Positions 1 through 13,127 of a DNA stretch of 64,000 nucleotides are shown in pieces. This stretch comes from Sarcocystis neurona (lineage: Eukaryota > Apicomplexa > Conoidasida > Eucoccidiorida > Sarcocystidae), in the NCBI GenBank assembly GCA_000727475.1, contig KL647298.1:3322299-3386298 (forward strand), in the 5' to 3' direction. The first letter of the stretch is position 1. Every line of letters starts with the position of its first letter. Both the position numbers and the translations under genes were made by a program. The notes under the pieces were generated by a model, which was not told the DNA's origin, made no database searches, and saw only the letters and a list, made by a program, of their open reading frames with translations.

Positions 1-182
1 GTCTATATTTACTTGCACAGCAACGCCGTCAGAGATGGAGATTTTCCCCCCTCCACGGGCGTGCGTTACCGTCCGAAATCAGCGTCGAAGAAGTTTCCGA
101 GTGCAGGCACATAATCTCCGTAGATGCTAATACACATAGCTGCTGCAGGCACATTTCTGTCTCACGTCAACGCTGGCTATCC

Positions 183-200
183 GTGTGTGTGCGTGTGTGC

Positions 201-234
<34 letters not shown>
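183..234. repeat. (GT)n microsatellite
   Basis: Nearly pure GT dinucleotide run with a few GC interruptions. The open frames read through it on both strands are repeat artefacts. Confidence 0.95.
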
Positions 235-235
<1 letters not shown>

Positions 236-1170
236 TGGTGAACTCGACAGCCCCGCCGTCGAACAGAAGAAGAGGAGGAAGTCAACGGGATAAACAGAAA
301 GAGACGGAGAGAGACAGAGGGACAAGAAAAGGGAAAAAGTTCCCTGCAGCCCGTCTCGACCAGAGTCTCCGCATGTCGCTGTCGTCTTCACCAGCGGATC
401 AACTGCCAAGGTGCTCGGCGCCCTCCTGACTATCTCGACTGAACGAGCGTCACTTCTGCTTTTTCTTCTTTTTCTTCTCAGCTTTTCACACATTTGCTAC
501 TGAGACTCTTCGAAGACGGTTTGAAGACCAACATATCTCTTGCAGGAATACGCTGGCCACCGTCGTCGCTGCCTACAACGGAGTTACTCTCTTCCCCAAC
601 TACATGCACACACACATATATGTATATATAACAGCAGGTGGCGCTAGTGAGTGTCTACTTTTTAAGCCTGTCACATCTGCTCCAGGGAAACTTATTTCAG
701 CTGGCGAAGTTTAGTCACCACGTTCACTCTCAGGCAAGACTTCTTCATTCTCAGCAACATATATACATGTATGTGTACACACAGGTTCGTCAACTATATA
801 TACAGATATATGTGTATACGGGTCTCTATGATGTCCGCGTGTGCTACTTTGTCTTCTTTATCTCCCTTCTGTAGAAAGTCGTGTGTTTGAGAGGGCACGA
901 ACAAGCTGATCATAGCAAAAGGAGACATTTGTTCGCTTGCGACGAAGTTCTCTACGGATGCGTGGGCCACAGTTGTCCCCTCCATCGACGCACGGGGTAT
1001 CTCTTCGCCTCTTCACGGGACAGAAGCGTCGCCCGTCTCTCCTTCCGGAGTTCATTTCTCTGCAACAACTTCTACCCTTTTCACCGAGAAAGCAGGCAGG
1101 CCCGAGTTTCTCTTCAGCGACTAAATCGCCTGCATGTGCTGCTGCCTGTTGCTGTCGCCCCGCAGAAGGC

Positions 1171-1475
1171 TGGATGGGGGAGTGTATTTCCACAAAAAAA
1201 GACTTTCCTATCCTTCTCTATATATTGCCGACGCATTAAACTAAACAACCGTATATGTCTATATGGACCGGGGAAGTATTCCTTCGAAGATAGGGTTTCC
1301 TTTCGTCCTCTGTCTATTATCTACACATAAAACTATACACATACATATATATATGTGTATGTACACATATGGACCGGGGAGTGTGTTTCTACAGCAAAAG
1401 GGTTTCCCTTCATTCGCTCTATATTATCTACACATACAACTGAATACTATATATATATATGTGCATTGCGTGGCT
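1171..1475. repeat. Degenerate ~100 bp tandem repeat, 3 units
   Basis: Units begin near 1171, 1264 and 1370. Each starts with a GGA(C/T)(C/G)GGGGA-like core followed by a T-rich stretch, a TCTATATTATCTACAC-like block and a TATA/GTAT spacer. The second and third copies are clearly alike and the first is diverged. Confidence 0.75.
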
Positions 1476-3540
1476 TTGCCTTCTTCTATCTAGAGATGAT
1501 ACGCGTGTATCCATAGATGCAAATAAATGAGAGGATTTCTACTGATGAGAATATATGGGACTGCTGCTGTTACTAAACAAATTGCATGTTCGAAGTATCC
1601 TTGCCAAAAAAACGAGCAATTTTGAGGCACGCACGATTGCAGGTCGGTCTTTCGAACTTGCTGCTGCTGCTGCTGCGCGGGGGCTGGCCGAGATGCGACG
1701 CCGCTCTCCTCGCAGCTGCTGCCCTACCTTGAGAAGTGCCGCATGGGGAAGATAGCAGATCTTTCCTTTCCTCGCGACGGCCAAGACGCTGGGGTTGACC
1801 GAAGAAAGCAGCCGCGCGTGAAGCAAAGAAACGTTCCCTTTCCTTCCGCATTGCTGCAAGAACCCCGCCAAGTTCTCTTCTCTCTTGGGGTGCGTCGCGG
1901 CCGACGCCCTTGCGACTTCCTGCAGCGTCTTGTACATCTGCTTAATTTCGTCGCAGCTTCCTTGCGGTCGCACTGCAGCCTCTCCTTCTCCTTCGGCTGC
2001 GCATGTCGTTTCTCGCGGAGAAGCAGCACCGAGCAGCACACAGACGCACACACGCACAACAACGGCAGCAGCAGCACCAGCAGCAGCAACAGAGTGGGTC
2101 AGCAGGAAGCCGCCAAATTCCTCTGCGTCCTCTGCGGGACGATATTCAACACACGCGCGCTCCAGACGGGAAGACAGAGAGAAAAAGTAATGCAGAAGGA
2201 GCTCAGGAGAAGTCCTCCTTGCGCCGCACTACCCCACCACTCTGTGCCTCGCCATACATGTGTAGACACACCCGTGTACAAACGTAGACATGCAGATACA
2301 TTTGTGAGGGAATTTCACCCAACAAGAAGTTGAGGAAGAGACGGGCCCAGGCACGGTAGCAAGTCCACAACTCCGAAGCCCGTTCACCTGTCCAACGGCG
2401 ACCCTCCCCACACAAGCGGAAAGCGTCCAAATGTACACATATATGACGCATGCAAGTCAATCAGATAAAGACGTAGGTTTGAACTCCTTTTCAAAGGCAG
2501 CCAAGAAGGGTCACTTCCATGCAGAGGGACACGCGCGCGCCCCCAGCCGTGGGAAGAATGTTGGCGCGTGCTCGGTGGGAAGCGCCGCAGGTCTGCATGT
2601 TCTCTTTTCCTCCGTATCCACCACCAACGTATGTCCCCTCGCCACGCAGCAGCAATGAAAAAAGGCCAGGGGAAGAAGAAAGGGAAGGGAGAAAGGTAGA
2701 CGAGACAGGAAAGGAGACGGGAAAAGAAGAGGAGTCCCTTAGGCGCAGTTTCTCCGGTGCAGGGACAGAAACGGAGAGACGTGTGCAGTGCGTCTGAACT
2801 CAGAATTCATGCGTTCTTCTTCAACGGTTCCGGTGTACATACACCCGCGGCCAGACGCCGGTGTAGCACTACGGCTCGCTGCTGCTGGCTATTTACATAT
2901 AAACGAGGCCTTCACGTGCAGCCCAGCAGCTGCTTGCAGTCAGCGAGAAGCGCAGTCTACGTCAACACATACGCATGCAACACAGCAGCAGGAAGAGATT
3001 TTCTTCACCCCACACAGCGTTCCACAGGTCTTGCGCGTGTATTTGGGTGTACGTACACCGGCTACACCGCGCAGCCTCCAGCTTCACATATACACCTTTA
3101 CGGTAACACGGGTTTGTGTACGGAAGAGTGTGTGTCCACAAAGGCGGGGAGCGATGAACGGCTGGCTAGCACCAGCAGCAGCAGCAGCAGCAAAGAAGTT
3201 CTGTTTGTCCTTGCAAGAAGAGATCTCCGTCGACCTGAACATCCGTCCCGGCCAGTGCCTGCTGCTGTTTATCTGTCTTTCTCTATTTTACGGGCTCTCT
3301 TTTCTTCGTGTCTTGCTGTGGAACGGCGCAGCTTCTCCGCTTTCCCGATGTGCCACCATGCGGTGTACGTACACCTGCCGGAGCCCTGCAGCAGTCTCTA
3401 CGAGTTTTCTCTCGCGCAAAATTCGTTAAGATAATAAAAATTGCAACTGCTCCTACCAACAGAAGACATGCACACATACGTGTAACTACCGCCACCTACA
3501 CGTATATATACATATATATATATAAACAGGTATACTAATG

Positions 3541-4430
3541 TTGGCAACAGTGGGGAGTTCGAAGCAACACAACGCACACATATATCTGCACTTTTATATC
3601 TGCACTTATATCTGTCCATCTCTGTGCCTATCTGTCTGCCTACCTATATACACATACATCTTCACGTTGACAGCAACCAGGAGCTCCAGCCTATAATATG
3701 TACATATGTATACATGCATACACCCATAGTGACGGCAACCTGGAGTAACAGACTAAAAACATATACATCTATATTTATTTTCTTATATACATATATATAT
3801 ATATCTCTATCTATCCATCTATATATATATATATTCACGTTGGCAGCAACAGGAGCTGTAGACTCTAATATATACATACACACGTATACATGCGTACAGT
3901 CATATTGACAGCAATCAAGAGTCACGAAGTCTGGCATATACATCTATATCTATTCCTCTATCTATACTTATATCTACTTATACATCTATACCTCTATCTA
4001 TACACCTACATCTACATATATCTACGTATCTATTTATATACATAGATTTTCACCTTGGCAGCGATCAAGAGGATCAAATTACAACATATGTATATATATA
4101 TTCACATGGGCAGCAGTCAGGAGTTAATAACTATAATGAATGCATATATATATACACATATAGATACTCATGTTGGCAGAAATCAAGAGGACCAAACTAC
4201 GACATATATATATATATATATATTCATTCTGGCAGCAATCAGGAGCTACATGCTGAAACATGTACATATATATATATATATATGTTGTTACTGGCAGCAA
4301 AGAAAAGTTCGAAACTATAATATACACATATATCCATATTTCTCTCTTTCTCTCTCTCTATATATATACATATCTATACATGAATACTCATATTGGCGGC
4401 AATCAGAAGTTCCAACCTATCATAAACATA
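3541..4430. repeat. 11-copy dispersed minisatellite with TATA spacers
   Basis: A conserved core of about 20 bases, close to TTGGCAGCAATCAGGAGCT, recurs at about 3541, 3667, 3729, 3840, 3905, 4055, 4107, 4172, 4229, 4291 and 4392. Each core is followed by roughly 15 further related bases (often CTA/CAAACTA), and copies are separated by ATATAC/TATATA microsatellite of variable length. All copies face the same way. The GCAGCAA inside the core does not behave as a CAG tract. Confidence 0.85.
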
Positions 4431-4499
4431 TATATATATATATATATGTATGTATCTCTATATATATATATATATTTTCTTGGGTAGAGTAGGGGGAGT

Positions 4500-4810
4500 G
4501 GGAGAAAGAGTGACGAGATGAGGCGCAGCAGCAATGGCAGGAGCAGCAGCAGAGGAAGTAGGGCGTACCGCGTCGAGCAGCAACTGCAGCAGCAGCTGCT
4601 TCTCTGAGCAGCAAGTCAGCTGCGGGGGTGCCGGCGCCAAGAGAGCAGAGAACTTTGTCTGCAGGCTCCTTCAACAAGAAGACGCACTCCGCGCCTATAT
4701 TTTAGCAGTAAAGCAGCAGCAGCACAGCAGCACTGCATGTCCGCGCCAGAAGCGACTCTTGCTGCTGCTGCTGCTGCGTCCTCGAGGTCTTTGGCTACAT
4801 ACAGACATCT
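4500..4810. repeat. CAG/CTG trinucleotide cluster
   Basis: Interrupted CAG repeats (4526-4620) and CTG/CAG runs (4718-4785) in a short GC-rich island between TATA arrays. Frames on both strands read Ala, Ser, Gln or Leu runs. No splice-bounded, non-repetitive coding segment could be recognised. Confidence 0.7.
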
Positions 4811-5093
4811 ATGCGTAGAGATACATACATCGCCAGATGCGCACGAGGACCCCACAAAACGATAGACCTGTGTTTTCCTGTTTTCCACCTACTCTATCCT
4901 TTCCCTATTCCTTCTTTGCTGCCTCTGCTGCTTCTCCTGCTTCTGTTTCTTCTCCCCTTCTTTTCTCGATACATATGTGTAGACATGTGCACATATCGAA
5001 ACAGCAGAGACACAGCGACAGCGACGGAGAGACACAAAGAAAGAGACCAAGAAAGCGAGAGGCATACGTACATCTTCCGATCGGCATAACATA

Positions 5094-5862
5094 CATATAT
5101 ATAGAGATACATATATATATATATAGATATGTATAGGTATAGGTAGATACACATAGATGGATAGATACAGAGAGATGTAGATAGATGTAGATAGATATAG
5201 ACAGATAGATATAGACACATATATATAGATATATATAGATATAGATAGATATATATAGATATAGATAGATATATATAGATATAGATAGGTATATATAGAT
5301 ATATAGATAGATATATATAGATATATATATAGATATATATAGATATATATAGATATAGATAGATAGATGTAGATAGATATAGAGAGACATATATAGACAG
5401 ACATAGACAGATAGATATAGATAGATAGATAGATACATATATATATAGATGTAGACAGATAGATAGATATAGATAGATAGATATAGATAGGTATAGTTAG
5501 GTATAGATAGATATAGACAGATATATATAGATATATATAGATATAGATAGATATATATAGATATAGATATAAATATAGATAGATATAGATATAAATATAG
5601 ATAGATATAGATAGGTAAATAGATATAGATAGATTTAGGTAGACATTGATAGATATAGATATATATAGAGAGAGGTACTAATAGAAAGATATACATAGAT
5701 AGATAGATAGGTATAGATAGATAGATATAGATAGATAGATAGGTACAGAGAGATAGATAGAGATATATAGATATAGATAGATATAGATAGATGTATATAG
5801 ATATACATAGATATATATATATATAGATATTGATATATATAGATCCATATATATATAGATAG
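5094..5862. repeat. Long GATA/TATA microsatellite array
   Basis: About 770 bases of GATA and TATA motifs, with units such as AGATATAGATAG and AGATATATAT and minor GTA variants. The minus strand reads endless Tyr-Ile-Ser-Leu, which explains the long open frames there. No gene is implied. Confidence 0.95.
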
Positions 5863-6779
5863 TGCATGCGCTACGGTACAGCAGAGGAGGACAAATAGGG
5901 CATCTGCTGATGGAGAAGACGCGGAAAACAGCGGAAGATCGAACGAGAAAAAGAGAAGCGCTTCTGCCGAGGTCCCTCCTCCATATATACCCATCCACAC
6001 ATATAGACACATCTATATGTAGGCATTCCGATGTATGTGTATTTCGATATTGCATGCGCTGGGCTGCCCTAATATACGACCGATGATGCGTCCCCGTGTT
6101 AACACATGCATATACGTCCCCGGACACTTGGCGGAAGACACACCCACCCACACACATGCGGGCAGAAAAAGGGCCATCCACATATCTGCCAAGACCCCCT
6201 ACCTGTTCACATATATACACGTCGACGTATATTTACTGCGTTCGCTGCGTTACAATGATATATATGACGCAGGGGAGTACTTGCTGCTGAGGTGCCTATG
6301 AATACACACATATACGCATGCACATATATATGGACTGCTGCAGTGTCTTTTGGTGTACATATTCATATATATACGTCGACAGCCATGCGTAGGGGAGTTC
6401 CCACATATACACGCACATACGCAGAGACGGACACGGGGGGGGAAGCAAATCTCCACAGACGTTTCTCTTCATCCTCTTTCACAAAAGTCTCCTGCTGTCT
6501 AAATCGACCACATATTCCCATGCATGCATATATATATATATACATATACATATACATATATATATATATTCACACACACACACACACAGACACACAGACA
6601 GACAGACAGAGAGAGAAGCAGATTTCCTTGACTTATTGGAGAGTTGTTTGGAAGTCGTTTTCTCTTCTTCATCCCTTCCGACGAGACGCCTCACTTACCG
6701 CGCGCCTTGAACACACCCATCATGTACACATCCGTATACTGCAACATTTCCCTATACATATATATGTACACATATATAT

Positions 6780-7170
6780 ATAAACAGATACATTCATATA
6801 TACATACACGCATATGTATGCACACAAATATATACGAACCAATACATATATATATGTGTATATGCAGGCAAATATATACAAACTGATACGTTTACATACA
6901 TAAATGTATATATATGTATATATGTGTATATGTATGTACATGAATATATACAAGCACACATATAGATGTATACGTATATACACAAATATATACGAGCTGA
7001 TATTTACAGACTTATTTGTATGTACAGGAATATATACATACATATATATAGACATACTTACATGCATACATATGTGTATACGTATGTCCGAGAATATATA
7101 CAAACTGAGACATTTCTATACATACTACGAGTATACGCACGTGCACGAATATACACAACATCTATATATG
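6780..7170. repeat. Degenerate ~60 bp AT-rich minisatellite
   Basis: The motif (CACAA/GGAA)ATATATAC(A/G)A(A/G)C(T/C)GATA with a following TTTACATAC-like block recurs about six times. Examples lie near 6826, 6868, 6937, 6977, 7027 and 7090, with GTAT spacers between them. Confidence 0.65.
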
Positions 7171-7600
7171 TATACGTAAAATTTTATGAGGTGCTTTATA
7201 GATGCGGCCGCTGGTCTGGACAGCTGTTTTGCCCAGAAATAAATTCTCTTGCAGGGACGGCGATGGTCTCTCCCTGCGACGGTCAGCGCCCTCCTCTGCT
7301 GTTGCTGCTCTGGTACGCGTCTCTGCTGCTTTCGCTGCTCTACCCACCTGTCGCCCTAACACGGATTCATATACGTAATCCTACGTACCTACAGACATAT
7401 ATCCATATATATTTTTACAGAGCAAAGGAGACACATACGTATATACCCATACACATATATACACATACGTATATACACACATACAGATATGTACGTACAC
7501 ACCCAACATAGACACACACCTGAACATACACATACTTATATCCATATATATATGCGCTATAGACACACATACATATGCATGCGTACTTGCATACATGTCA

Positions 7601-7639
<39 letters not shown>

Positions 7640-7990
7640 CGCAGCATAGATACATATACGTACATACCTGTGTATACATGTGTATATTTATACACATCTA
7701 CAGAGCGTTTTGACGATACGTATTCACTGACATATACATATATATATGCACATGGGTATATATCCATTTGTATCTATCTATATAGGTATATCTTCTTTGC
7801 TGTATACGTCTATCTTCACTCGTTTATATATGCCCACACACAAAAGAAAATATGTGTAAGCCCCCCTCCATTCCACTATATCTATATGTGTATGTCAACT
7901 GCTTTATATATATACATATATACATATATATATAGATAGATAAGTTTCCCTTTATCTGCAGGCACACTTCAATATCCATATACACACACA

Positions 7991-8026
7991 AAGGGGCATA
8001 TATATATATATGTATATATGCCCCTT
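7991..8026. repeat. Perfect inverted repeat (hairpin) in AT array
   Basis: AAGGGGCATATATA and its exact reverse complement TATATATGCCCCTT flank an 8-base TATA spacer. It is the only GC-capped hairpin seen in this AT-rich stretch. Whether it has a role is unknown. Confidence 0.8.
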
Positions 8027-8241
8027 TATACATAGGCACATATGTATGTGTCCCACACATGTCTTCATTTATACATATATATATATATCTGTGTACCTAT
8101 ATATCCGTTCTTAGATACATATATGTATATATATGGATGTGTTTCTTTGTTCTGCATTTGCGTGCGTCCCGAGGACGCAGCGGCGGCAGGAATGGAGCGG
8201 AGAGGCGACGGCGGGGAGCTGCTGCTGTTGCTGCTGCCTTT

Positions 8242-8397
8242 CTACCCTTGGGAGCCTTTGTTGGCAGCGTGTGGCACACCAGCAGACAAGTTGTAGTCTC
8301 TTCTGCAGCACAGGAGGGGCACGCCACGGGGAGAAGCAGCAGAGACGACGAGCTGGTGATTGCTCAGCACGTAGAGCTGCTCGCGATCTTCGAGGTC
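8242..8397 (-). CDS. Candidate terminal exon, unknown protein
   Basis: On the minus strand a GCGTTGCAG acceptor ends next to 8398, and 51 codons follow in phase 0 to a TAG at 8242. The peptide starts DLEDREQLYVLSNHQLVV, has mixed composition and lacks homopolymers, unlike its surroundings. Upstream minus-strand sequence at 8400-8680 is CT-rich, as expected for an intron or a low-complexity coding stretch. The island also reads open on the + strand (an Arg/Gly-rich frame), so the strand is not certain. I do not recognise the family. Confidence 0.35.
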   Translation of the reverse strand, partial: DLEDREQLYVLSNHQLVVSAASPRGVPLLCCRRDYNLSAGVPHAANKGSQG

Positions 8398-8991
8398 CTG
8401 CAACGCGTCGCCTGAAGAGAGGCCGAGCGAAGACGAATAGCAGCAGCACGACAAAATAGAAGCCGAAGAAGAGTGGAACTGCGGGGAGACCGGTGGCAAA
8501 GACCTCTTCGAGGGGAGCAGCAGGTTGGGCGGAGAGGCATCGAAGAGAAGAGAAATGCGGCAGAGCGTCTCCCTCTCTTTTTCGGTCCCATGTGCGTCAT
8601 TTTCTCTGTGTGTCTCTCCGTGTCTCCGTCTCTCCGTCGCTGTCTCTCTCTCGATATATACGTGTAGACACGCACACACACAGGTGTGAATATCTATCTG
8701 TCTCTATTTCACTTCTTTTCTCACTATAAATACCTACATGCACATACATATGTATGTGTGTGTGTACATGTATATACGTATATCTGTATATGTATGTATA
8801 CATATGTATATGCACGTATATGTAGATGCATGTATATGTGCATGTATGTACATGTACATGTATGTATGTGTACATATATGTATATGTATGTATTTATAGG
8901 TATGTATATGTATATAAATGTATATTTATGTGTCTGTATATGTGTATGTATATGTGTATGTACGTGTATGGATATATATGTATATGTGCAT

Positions 8992-9210
8992 GCATGTGTA
9001 TGGATCTATATGTATATGTACATATATGTATACGTATATATATGCATGTGTATGGATCTATATGTATATGTACGTATATGTATATGTATATATATGCATG
9101 TGTATGGATCTATATGTATATGTACATATATGTATATGTATATGTATGCATGTGTATGGATCTATATGTATATGTACATATATGTATATGTATATGTATG
9201 CATGTGTATA
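8992..9210. repeat. 52-bp exact-period tandem repeat
   Basis: The word GCATGTGTATGGATCTATAT recurs at 8992, 9044, 9096 and 9148, and a partial fifth copy starts at 9200: exactly 52 bases apart each time. Copies differ at only a few positions. The array sits inside a larger GTAT/ATGT microsatellite at 8720-9290. Confidence 0.95.
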
Positions 9211-9299
9211 TATATGCATATGTATATATATGTACGCGTATACATATGTATATGTACGTATATGTATACGGAGGGAGATGTATATATATGCGTATAATT

Positions 9300-10320
9300 T
9301 CATCTTGCTTACGCACGTGGCATGAAGACGTGCAGGGTTAATTTAGAGGAAATCGGTGTAGAAAGGAAGAAGATAAGTACAAGTGCAGGCGCAGCAGCAG
9401 AAGCAGCACCGAAGAGGGAGAGAAAGCAAGAGAGGAGGTCAATTGACATGTTGAAGAAGGACAAGCATGCGCAAGTGAAATTTCCACCAGGTGCTGAAGG
9501 GGAGTCTGCGTGTGTTACGTGAAGAGAAGAAGCGCATGCAGGTGACAAATTTGTGTGTGGCGCATCTTGAGGTCAAGACAGTAAGAGAGAATAAAAATTG
9601 CCAGAGACAGAGACACAGGAGACGCTTTGAGCCGTCTCGTCCCGAACGTGGAGACAAACACGTTCACTCGTCGGAAATATTCCTTCTTCTTCTCACGTGC
9701 GCATGCAGTCACTTCGACGCAGATATCCCTGCCTCTCTTTCTCTCTCTTTCTATGACGGTCCTCCTGTACCATGAAACAGACGCAAAGAAAGAGTCAAGT
9801 CTACACATACGCGTATTTATAACTACATCCATATATATACATATATATACGCGAATACGCATTTATATACGTATATGTGTATTTACATGCATTTATACAT
9901 CCTTGAATTTGTGGACATATTTCTATGCATGCGTATATGGGTGAAAATAGTGGAAAAGATGTCTGTTTGTACGTGTAATCGCAGGTGCATGCGTATAGTC
10001 GCTGCTTCCCGAAGTATATATATGCGCATGTGGGTAAGCAGTTGCATGCGTCGGTGTCGGAGGTATGTATACGGACATTCACAGGGGGACAAACGAGCGG
10101 GGCCCCTGCAGTTGCACGTGGAGACGCAGACGTCTATTTGGAAAATCTACCGACACTCATGTATACATTTATATATACACATATGCGAGGAACAACGCAT
10201 ATACATATACATACGAGGCGACCTCCTCTTACATATATGTGGAGGGCTACACTGATACATATATATATATATATATATATATATGTGTATAGGGAGAGAG
10301 AAAGACTCAGAAGTACATGT
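9300..10320. other. No supported gene; mixed unique and microsatellite DNA
   Basis: A moderately unique stretch (9300-9780) gives short open frames on both strands without clear exon borders. TATA/GTAT arrays follow at 9820-9900 and 10150-10290. Confidence 0.45.
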
Positions 10321-10329
10321 ACACATATG

Positions 10330-10725
10330 TGTGAACGCATTTTCGTTTTTGTTTCAGCGAGGGAGGAAGACTGGTTCGGAGCGAGGATCGGCGAAACATG
10401 TCTTCTTTTGGGTCTAGACGTACGAATGACAGGTCGCATGCGTTGCAGGGCGTGCAGCGACGGCGGCGTCGGCATCGGGTGTTCCGCTCCGCGCAGCGCT
10501 TGCACGGAGGGAGGAGGCGACGGCTTTTGCGTCGAGGCGGGAGACGAGAAGGAAGAAGAGGAAGAGGAGGAGAAGGAAGAAGAAGGAGAAATGGGCAAAG
10601 AAGAAGAGAGAGGAAGTTTCTCGATAACGACGTCTAGCCAACCGGCATACCAGCTGACGTCATACACGGAAAATCCCGTGGGAAAGGCGCGTACGCGTTC
10701 GGGGAACCCCCACGCCACCGCACGT
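10330..10725 (-). CDS. Candidate coding exon, unknown protein
   Basis: The minus strand has a GACCTGCAG acceptor just above 10725, followed by an open frame with mixed composition (including GFSVYDVSWYAGWLDVVIEK). This passes into a Ser-rich run encoded by TTC/CTC repeats and then a Pro/Arg-rich tail. The opposite strand is also open but reads Glu/Arg runs, which is typical of antisense to Ser/Pro codons. The donor was not fixed. No family could be named. Confidence 0.35.
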
Positions 10726-10759
10726 CTGCAGGTCGTTGGTCGAAAAAAGGAGACATGCA

Positions 10760-12300
10760 TGCATGCGTGTCAGCTCCGGAAGTTCACGTCCACGTACACA
10801 CACGTGAAAATATGTGTGTATTCCTTGCATGCGCGAGTGGCTTCGCATCGGCCAAAAAAAGGCCCCTGCAGCACGTGTATGGGGAGATGTAGGTTGGGAA
10901 GCTAAGATCGGTGTGTACAAATACGTGTGCGTGTATGTAACTACGTGTGTGTCGTGGACGCATGCAGCCTGGTCTGCGGGCAAAAGTTAAAAGCAGGCCC
11001 GTCTACACATAAATACAGACACGTGGAAAGAGAGAGGGTGCATGCAGGCAGGCGCATGCAGATCGGAACATACAAATATGCATCGGGACGCAGGGAGACC
11101 GCACGCATGCGGATTGCAGCTTGGTACACTAACAATCCATCCTTCACCTTTACATATATATATATATATATATATGATATGCATACATACATATGTGTAT
11201 ATGTATATATACACAGATGTGTATAATCCTTACATACACACACATATCCATATATATATATATAATGTACACACATACACACACACACATATTCATTCTC
11301 TCTGACCCTTTACAGGTAGCTAGCTAGCTGCAGGTATACATGCATAAACGTACGTCTTCTGGTTTTCTGAAACTTTGTAAATAGCTGAAGAGGAATCCGG
11401 CAGCAGAGGCCGACGCAGCGACTGCGGGCAGAGAAGCAAATAAAAATGATGACTTTTCAATAGTAACGCGGACGTGAAGCAAGCTTAGACGCACATTTCT
11501 GCAGAGGTATGTGCACCTGCATGCAGATTTCTTATCCTTTCCCTCTCCCTCTGTCTCTTTTCTCAAATGCGTCCTGTTACTCTGCACACCCCATTTCCTA
11601 TCTCTGCAAAGTTTCTCCCTCTCTCTCCTTCAATTTCCTCATGTTTTTCCGCAGTTTCTTCCCGTCACTAGGTGTCGGCAAATATGTGCATGCGCCTCCT
11701 TGTGCTCGACTCAGTGCGCTGTCACATGCATGCAGGAGACGTTCGTGGACACGCGATGTGCCTGCACACGACGTAGGCGGGTGCTCACAATGTAGTATAT
11801 ATATATATGCGTGAGTACGCGTATATATGTATGCGTGAGTACGCAAATACACGTATGCGTGTATATATATATATATGCATATCTGAATTCCTGATATGTT
11901 CGTTAGCAGAGTTCTGGCGATTGTTCTGTTTACACGCGCCATCTGATACTATCTTCGCCTACACATATTTATATAAAGATGTATATGTATATGCATATAT
12001 TTGACGGCTATACAAAGCAACGTGCGGGTCACTCTTCGCTGTACTCCCCCACACACATATATTCGTACGCGTCGGGGTACGGGAAAGACATATAAACTTC
12101 AAACAAATCACTCTCTCTATTTTACATTATATATATATATGTATGTATGCACAGACTAACGAATATATACTATACATTCCTCCATCGATCTCTCCCGGTC
12201 TCTTAATATGTATATTTGTAAATGTATATTCTGGTGGCAGAATATACACAAGTGAGTATTTTCATGTGCAGATGTAAAATAAATACGTTTGTGAGTGTGT
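10760..12300. other. No supported gene
   Basis: GCATGC-rich DNA at 10750-11110, TATA/GTAT arrays at 11150-11300, a CT-rich stretch at 11530-11660 and further AT arrays to 12300. No exon with credible borders was found. Confidence 0.45.
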
Positions 12301-12319
12301 GAGTATATATATTTGTGCT

Positions 12320-12900
12320 TCCCACTTCGGTGCAACGGCGTACTGTTTGCTGGTAGCAGACACATCGTGTGGGGAAGCGCAGAGAATAGCGTTTTCATTG
12401 CCTCTTGTTGCGGCTGCTTTCTTCTTGTTCCTCTTCTTGATTTGCCCTCTGCCTACTCTACACTTCCTCCGTCTCTGCAGCTGCCTTTCTCCTTCCCTGT
12501 TCTTCCATTCCTTCTTGTCCTTCCCTCCTGCTTCTCAGCCAAGTACACAAACGTTTGCCCCGGTGCGTCAGCAGTTGTACATCGCTGCCGTTTGCACTCG
12601 CGTTCACCCGTGCACCGACCGGCACATGCAAAACTCTCGATTTCGCGGGAAAGAGAAATTGCAGGAGTCTCTCCTGGAATTCAGAGAGACAGCTCTGCAT
12701 GTGTCGGCAGGGCGAGAGAAGCGCGCACGCGTGGCAAGTGATGTGTGCGTGGGCCTGCGTCTCGGCCACTGCCGCAGCGCGGCGTTGTAGCGTGCGAAGA
12801 CTCGTACCAGCGTTTGAGAGAACAACAGTACGCATGCGTGTGCCCAGAGGAAATAGAGGAAGAATATGGAACCCTGCACTTTTTGCGAATTAGTAAGTGA
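12320..12900. other. GC-rich island with open frames on both strands
   Basis: The plus strand (12295-12741) and minus strand (12458-12835) both carry open frames of more than 120 codons. The plus frame is CT-rich and hydrophobic. The minus frame has more balanced composition, starting MRTVVLSNAGTSLRTLQ. The strand cannot be chosen from sequence alone, and coding potential is possible but unproven. Confidence 0.3.
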
Positions 12901-13127
12901 AACATACAACGAAGACATGCGCCTATTCAGGTGTACATGTAATATGTATGCGTGCACACATCTATGCGTACATGCGTAGACGGGAGGGTATAACATCTAG
13001 GGCTTTCTTTACCAAGCAGCTGCATATATAAGACAGGTGAGAAGACGAAGAGGGCAGTGTCCAACTCGCTACTGCGTAGAGAGAAAGAAATGAGAATCAG
13101 GAGGAGTGGAGGGCACTTCTGCTGTAC

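Larger units (their letters stand above)
1..3530. other. Repeat-rich region without a supported gene
   Basis: No exon here could be supported on both composition and splice borders. It contains a (GT)n run near 183-234, a CAG cluster at 2057-2090 and 3172-3192, many TATA/GTAT microsatellites and two copies of the palindrome described at 3046 and 3362. A short exon-like stretch begins at 546 after a CTTGCAG acceptor and reads about 20 residues without low complexity before entering a microsatellite. It is too short to call. Confidence 0.5.
5870..8130. other. Microsatellite and minisatellite region, no supported gene
   Basis: Composed of GTAT/TATA arrays, a (CA)n run near 6570-6590, a TA/GA run at 7600-7640 and the degenerate minisatellite at 6780-7170. 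A small GC-rich island at 7255-7365 follows a TTGCAG acceptor and reads a Leu-rich hydrophobic stretch on the + strand. It could be the start of a secreted protein, but nothing downstream supports it. Confidence 0.5.

Noticed and set aside
5094..5862. CRISPR-like array
   Set aside because: Units are simple microsatellite without unique spacers, and the DNA is eukaryotic.
4889..5867. Open frames of 170-320 codons reading Tyr-Ile-Ser-Leu on the minus strand
   Set aside because: They are translations of the GATA/TATA array; lack of stops follows from the repeat unit.
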